Shown here: positions 58,459-64,000 of the stretch, in pieces
How the letters are laid out: each line of letters starts with the position of its first letter
Position numbering within the stretch: position 1 is the stretch's first letter
Assembly: GCA_021234155.1 (NCBI GenBank)
Contig: JAJEKV010000086.1
Span: forward strand, 620,001 to 684,000
DNA length: 64,000 nt
Direction of reading: 5' to 3'
Source: Isoetes taiwanensis
Taxonomy: Eukaryota; Streptophyta; Lycopodiopsida; Isoetales; Isoetaceae
Program-made: the position numbers and the translations under genes
Notes under the pieces: model-generated
What the model was told of the DNA's origin: nothing
The model's input: only the letters and a program-made list of their open reading frames with translations
The model's database searches: none

Positions 58459-59002
58459 CATTAGAGGAAATTTGAGATCTCATTTTATCCCCATAAGAAT
58501 CCTCCAATGGAATGGCTACCCTCTATTAACTGCAATTAATGCAGCACCAACAACTTCATTGCTGTCGTTTTTCCCCTATAACTTTTGATCCACTTGTCAA
58601 AATGTTGCGGCGTTCGTTGCATTAGATGCGGAATGAAAAGATCTTTCCAATGATATATGGTTATGATATGGTTATATGCGTTAACCTTAAAAAATATGAT
58701 TTTTTGCTTATTTCTTATATATTTATATCGTAACAGATGTATGAATGGGTTATCACTAGATAGATCTTGTGAAGACGAACCCATTGCTACAAAAAGTTTT
58801 TAAATCGGAGTTCTGGATCAAAAGTTATAATGAAAAAATGATACTACAGAAGTTAGTTGCAGCTGCATTAATTACAGGCTGCCACATAATACTGGAATGA
58901 GATATACTGAAGCTTTTCTCTTATTGGACAGTTTAAAAAGCTGACATGGCATTTTAAGCATTCCTTAATGGGACAAAATGTGATCTCATTTTTCCTCTAA
59001 TG
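58459..59002. mobile_element. Foldback MITE, 544 bp
   Basis: Outer ends are CATTAGAGG and its complement CCTCTAATG. The inverted similarity extends far inward: GAGATCTCATTTT against GAGATCACATTTT, AATTAATGCAGC, and TATAACTTTTGATCCA in both arms. It encodes nothing. The class is unclear because no target duplication is evident. Confidence 0.75.
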
Positions 59003-62000
59003 ATATGTTTTTACTTCGCCTTTAACATAGATATGTGCAACTTCTACAACAGCACGCATATTGCTACTTGCAAGAATGGACATTATTTGCTTTTTGTAAT
59101 TATTTTTGTTATTGAAATTGTCTAATGACAGTATCATATTGTCATCAATGTATTAGCTTTGAGTTCATGGATTCTAGCAGAGAAAACAATGCTTCAAAAG
59201 GAATGTGGGGGGCAGTTAAATCTACCTCAAGACGAAAATTTGGAAAGACAGATCTAAAACTTATACTCAAAATATCACCCTAGTAAACGTGTGTCCGACG
59301 TTGCCATGCATAAGTAGCAGCATAAATTTGTATGGGCCATTAAAATCCAATATGATTATGGAAGTCACTATCAAAATTTAATCGTGTTCCAAGCGTTTTG
59401 GATATAAAAACTTGCATTTGTGAGTCTTGTTCCATAAGTTGCCAATCTTTTGTATCCTAGACCTTCGTGCATAAAATATAAAGCAGTATTGGTCAATTGT
59501 AATTTGATAAATACACCCTTTTGATTGTAATGGCGTGGATTGGGACCATGGTCTATAAAAGTTAGTTAATATGTCTATAGTAAGCAAATGTAACTGTTGT
59601 CATTAGAACCCCTCTTACATCAATATAGATATAAAACATCTCAAAACCTGTGAACATGTGCATTATATATACCATCCGGAATGATGAATTGCATTGCATT
59701 ATGTTTCTTCTTGCTCATACCAATTCCAACCAGTCACAAACCCAACCTATGACCTGAACACCTAACATCTTTATGTGCATACTAAAGATGTAACTACTAC
59801 ATTCTATGTTGTACATAAGGGTCATTCCGAAATCATTTTATGTGCACACTACAAATGCAGCGTCTCCATCTAATATTTGCATGATGGTGATGCCAGTAGT
59901 TAGCAATGGTGTGTGTGTGTGAGCCAACGTGATAAGTATAATCTAAGGCGTATGCTACTCCATAGTGTTTGCATGATTGGCAATGGGCGTTATGATCTGC
60001 TACCATCTGTTCTAATATGATTTCGTACTGCACCCTTTGCTGCTGCCATTTGCCACTGTGACGACTTAAGAATCCATGCTCTGTTCTTGTTCCAAAGCAG
60101 ATAGGCACTGCTCATATTCATCAAGCGGATATCAGAAGGGCGGATTTGCAATGTAGCATTGCATTATTATTTCTAGTTTGGAGTAAAGGTGGATATGCAA
60201 TGTAACACCTGCATTTTTGTTTCTAGTTTGACCTTGAACGCTAAATTAAATTCATATATTAAATAGTCACCTTTGTTAGAGTGGTTTTTAAAATTTCACT
60301 TTCCTCTTATACGACACCCAAACTAAAAGTTGCATTAATTAGAGTATTGTAAGCTGTAAGTATATTGTTTAACATTAAATGAAATTGTCGTATCAAGCAA
60401 CGAAAAGACATACATATGTGCATAGCACTGCTACGTACACAGAACTACTAACTCCTGAAACCAATCCAAAATCCATAGAAAGTAATAGAAAGTAGCTCAA
60501 CGAAATTAATAAAGAGTTGTTGTATAGTGTAGAGGGATGTAACAGGTTCCAGAGAACCAGATATGCCATTCAAACATAGATAAGCATGTTCTATGCTTGA
60601 TTTTTTTTATCAAAGGTACCCATGCAGGAGGCATAATTTCTACCTTCTGTTGGTTTGTTGAAGTATTTGGATAATAGTTCTTTTTTATAGAATATTTCAA
60701 TTCTACTAATCACTCATGCCCCTGCTTTGGCTTTCACTTGTAAATTCTCAAGGATGTAACACCTCACATAGTTGCATTTGTAACATGCTGTTGCGGCATT
60801 TTTCTTTAAAAGCACATCCGCAACTTTTGGAGTTTGGGTTTCAGTCTCATACTATTGTGGGGGCAACCGTTGTATGGAAGCATAGAGGATGTACCAAATA
60901 ATATTTTATATTATTCAATGCAATAATTTAAGAAGTGTACCAATTAACAATTTCATATACTACTACCTCATCCTATCTTCCTCCAAACATGCCTGGACTC
61001 TGAGCCAATAAGGCGTTGACTCCAAACAATGCTTATAATAATGACCATGCTCCAAATAGATCTTGCCCTCAGCCTGATCTTGCAAAAAGTTTTTGCCTGC
61101 AACATGAAATGCAAAACGCCAGTAACTCAGCCTATCTTGCTCCAAAAGAAAGAATGAACTTATCAAGGAAATAACTTGTATGGAAATGGTAAAGATTCTG
61201 CCGGATTGTGAAGAATGGCTGTATGGCGATGAAAAAGATTCCATCAGATTATGAAGCATGGCTGTATTGGATCCATATTGTTATTGCTGAAGGAGTTTGG
61301 CTGGTGGAAGAATTAGTTATTGTTTTTTAAGAAACATTCAGCAATAGAGGCGCGGGTTCTTCTGTTGTTTGTTCTGTTTGTGAAAACAGAGGCTATCATT
61401 ATACACAAAAAAGAGTAGCGAATGAAAGAGAATTTTTTTTTCTGGGCAAAATGGACCTCCGACCCTACCCATTCTAAAAAACCATTCTGATCAAAAACGA
61501 TTCTAGCATTCATCGATTCACCTTTCACACCCTCAAATCTCGGCTCCAACCTCTGCCGAGCGAATGTTCTGCTCCAGCGCAAGCTCCAAGCTTCTTATGA
61601 TTTGCCAAAACTCGAAACTGCATACATGGTTTTGGATTAAACCCATTATAAAATTTTGCAGTTCTTAAGCAGACCAAGAGTCATGTAAGATAAAGAAATC
61701 AAAGGTCATTGGCAGAAGCCCAAGTTTTTTGAGGTAAGAAATCTTAGCGATGAGCAAGATTCTAAAGGAAAATTATCCCAGAAAGAAAAAAAAGATTGTA
61801 CCATGAGCTTCCTTTACGACTCCTCTGCTTCACCGACTCGTTGATGGAAACCATGTGCCGGAATGCCAGAGATGGGAAAAGGGGTTAACAAAAAATCGCA
61901 GATAGATCTTGCAGGCAAATATCTGGTGGCGATTCTTGGATGACCTCAGAAGAGCTTCGTTTAGCAGAGGCTGTAAAACGGCAAGGATTAAAAGAGCAAT

Positions 62001-62552
62001 CAGGTTCTGCAAGATTGAAAGAGACCCTTACCTGCTGCAAATCCATTGGCCTTGCCAAAATCCGAACTATGCCGTCCTCTACTTGCCGACCTTTTGCTTG
62101 CACCTATGCTTGCCGCTGCCAATGCTTGCCGCTGCCAAGAAAATATAACCAAGAACGCCTTGCTTGCTTGCTTGCTGGCTCTGGAACCCTAGATAGATCT
62201 GGCATTGGTGCGGCTGCAAGTCCTATCATCATCATCATGGCGAGCATCTCTGCCGTTTCGGAGAGGAAAGAAAACGGATAGAAGCTGAAAGCTGAAAGCC
62301 GAAAATGCCAAAATCTTTGCCGGAAAAGAAAAATGTCTTCTAAAACTCACGCAAACATTTACGAAACCGCCAAAAAAAACGTTTAGAGGAAATAAAAAAT
62401 GGGGAAAAACGTGCATAATTTGGGGATTTTATTTTTTTCGCCGGATTTTAATTTTCGGATTCCAAAATTTCGCTTTTTCGCCGGATTTCGATGTACACAG
62501 GCGGCCGGAAAAAGGAGGACACACCACCCCCAACACAATTTAAGTAAGTAGA
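59003..62552. other. AT-rich region, no supported gene
   Basis: A degenerate Helitron-like end (CTAG then 'taaacgtgtgtccgacgttgcc') lies at 59280-59305. 61.8-62.5 kb is somewhat GC-richer, with a CTTGCTTGCTTG repeat and a short minus-strand ATG frame near 62248-62100 preceded by CT-rich leader-like sequence. It could be a captured first exon, but I cannot support a gene. Confidence 0.45.
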
Positions 62553-62574
62553 CTAGTAAACGTCGTTGCCGGGC
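62553..62574 (-). mobile_element. Helitron-type terminus, partial hairpin
   Basis: On the minus strand: GCCCGGCAACG, then ACGTTTA and CTAG, followed by T. A 6-base deletion removes one side of the hairpin seen at 58430. Another degenerate relative lies at 62840-62880 ('gtgtgccccgcattgccgcacataagta'). Confidence 0.5.
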
Positions 62575-63485
62575 ATAAGTAGGGCAGGGTGTGTGTTTAT
62601 ATGGGCCTTCTATATATAGCTGATACTATAGAGTTGGGGCTCTGACTGGACTCTTGCATTTGCTTTGAGAGAATTGTTAGGTGCAGGTAACCCAAAGTGA
62701 AACATCTAGGTGCCTTCAAACATGCCATGTGCAAGTTTGAAAAATCTAGATAAGAAGCAAAGGAACCCATCAAAAAAGCAAACCTTCAACAATTGCACAA
62801 TTTTTCTTCCAGAATGCCACCAATGTGAGTTTGATGAAGAGGTAAATGTGTGCCCCGCATTGCCGCACATAAGTAATGGTATGTGTTTTTAGTAAATGTA
62901 GATCAATCTAGTTATTTTTTGGGGCATCATGTTTTCTTTTCCGGTAATAAGGCACCCAAGTTTAGGGTTCTGCTTTCTCTCTCCTTTGCTTCCCAGACCT
63001 TAAACCATGGGTTTATGAAATGCATCTCCCTAAGATGATTTTGTGAGTAGGTAATGGATTCCTGAAGATGATTTATGAGTGGCTGACATGACGTGCTTAT
63101 TTTCCTATATATAACATGAATCACGAATGTCCAAAAGTAGTGTTTTTGACATGTGGAAAAATAATGTTCCATATCTTGATATTGAACCAATATTTTGCTC
63201 TAACAAAAGGGGGCATATTCATTTTGTTTAAGCAACGTTCTTATTGACTAAATTTGAGGATATAACTGGGCAGTTCATGCTAATATGTAAAAGGTTGCGT
63301 TGTTTCTTCTTTATGCATTGAATGTCTTGCTCACATACTATGTACATACCTCAAAGACTAATTGCACGCTAAACACGTGCAATATTTTTTAATAGATGTT
63401 TAGTATTGCATCAAAATAATGTAACTATCTTTGCGTAGACATTCTTTTGCGAAACTATCTAATTCTCTGTCTACTTAGTTTCCAC
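62575..63485. other. AT-rich sequence, no gene
   Basis: Nothing recognisable beyond the degenerate terminus near 62846. Confidence 0.5.
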
Positions 63486-63752
63486 GTTTGCATTTAAAGC
63501 AAAAAGTGCATCATATACTATGGTGGCTCTAAACAGATAAATTTGCTTCAGTGTTACATTTCTCTAAAATACTCACAACAGCTTTTAGCTGGAACATGGC
63601 AAATGCTTAGCAACACAATCGTTTGCATTTAAAGCAAAAAGTGCATCTACTATGGTGGCTCTAAACAGATAAATTTGCTTCACTGTTACATTTCTCTAAA
63701 ATACTCACAACAGTTTTTAGTTGGACATGGCAAATGCTTAACAACACAGTAG
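63486..63752. repeat. Tandem duplication of about 135 bp
   Basis: 63486-63620 and 63623-63752 repeat 'tttgcatttaaagcaaaaagtgcatc...atggcaaatgctta.caacaca' with a few differences. Noncoding. Confidence 0.88.
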
Positions 63753-64000
63753 TATACATATCGCAATCTTTTCCTTGTCTTGGTACCTTGCTTCCTAGTA
63801 TATGAACAGAATTAGGGACTCCAGTTTGCATTGTAACTGGAGTTTCAACGGGTATGGGAAGAGAAATACCCCCAAGGAACCATTTCATGCTTTCTTTGCA
63901 TGCACCTCTTGGTGCAGCTCTTGATGCCAGCTTCTACAATCCTCTGCTTCGTACAAACTCGGTTATCAACTGAGAAACCTCTACAGGTGAAGGGAATACA

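Overview
This is nuclear DNA from a land plant. It is AT-rich, with short GT-AG introns, no operons and layer upon layer of transposable elements. The only confident complete host gene is a six-exon vicilin-like (7S cupin) storage globulin. The nested LTR elements, plant-type LINEs, Helitron-like ends and vicilin would suit a fern, lycophyte or other large plant genome. A seed-free plant is my guess; the sequence alone does not prove it.

Layout. 1-1.69 kb: AT-rich flank. 1.69-23.25 kb: one Gypsy-type LTR retrotransposon, bounded by a 5-bp duplication (ATAGG at 1687-1691 and 23252-23256), with an initiator-Met primer site and integrase/chromodomain remains. Nested inside it are a LINE on the minus strand (7.43-9.6 kb), a LINE tail (10.5 kb), a Helitron-type terminus (5.15 kb), a three-copy palindromic tandem repeat (about 11 kb) and a 2848-bp Helitron-like element (19000-21847) that splits the 3' LTR. 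24.09-26.26 kb: the intact vicilin gene, with RY and ABRE-like motifs just upstream. 26.9-28.8 kb: a 5'-truncated tandem vicilin copy, whose 3' flank is split by a 4.2-kb insertion (29289-33533) and resumes at 33.54 kb.

36-38 kb: exon-like remains of an unrecognised gene, one exon broken by a 389-bp MITE with 10-bp target duplications. 38.9-40.8 kb: a foldback element, a second copy of the Helitron hairpin end, and a cluster of tRNA-like/SINE units, one hit by a PIF/Harbinger-like MITE. 41.2-42.6 kb: the C-terminal exons of a Ulp1-like cysteine protease and an unrecognised acidic-tailed ORF. 42.7-48.9 kb: degraded minus-strand coding remnants and low-complexity DNA.

48.89-57.53 kb: a second LTR element that keeps only gag (398 aa). 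Its 5' LTR is split by a nearly full-length but decayed LINE (about 50.85-55.84 kb). 57.5-64 kb: AT-rich DNA with more Helitron-type termini, a foldback MITE and tandem duplications, but no gene I can support.

The main story is nested transposition plus local duplication of a storage-protein gene. Several insertions can be proved inside this window, because each has an uninterrupted paralogous site here too. The Helitron-like element carries what looks like a captured heat-shock promoter.
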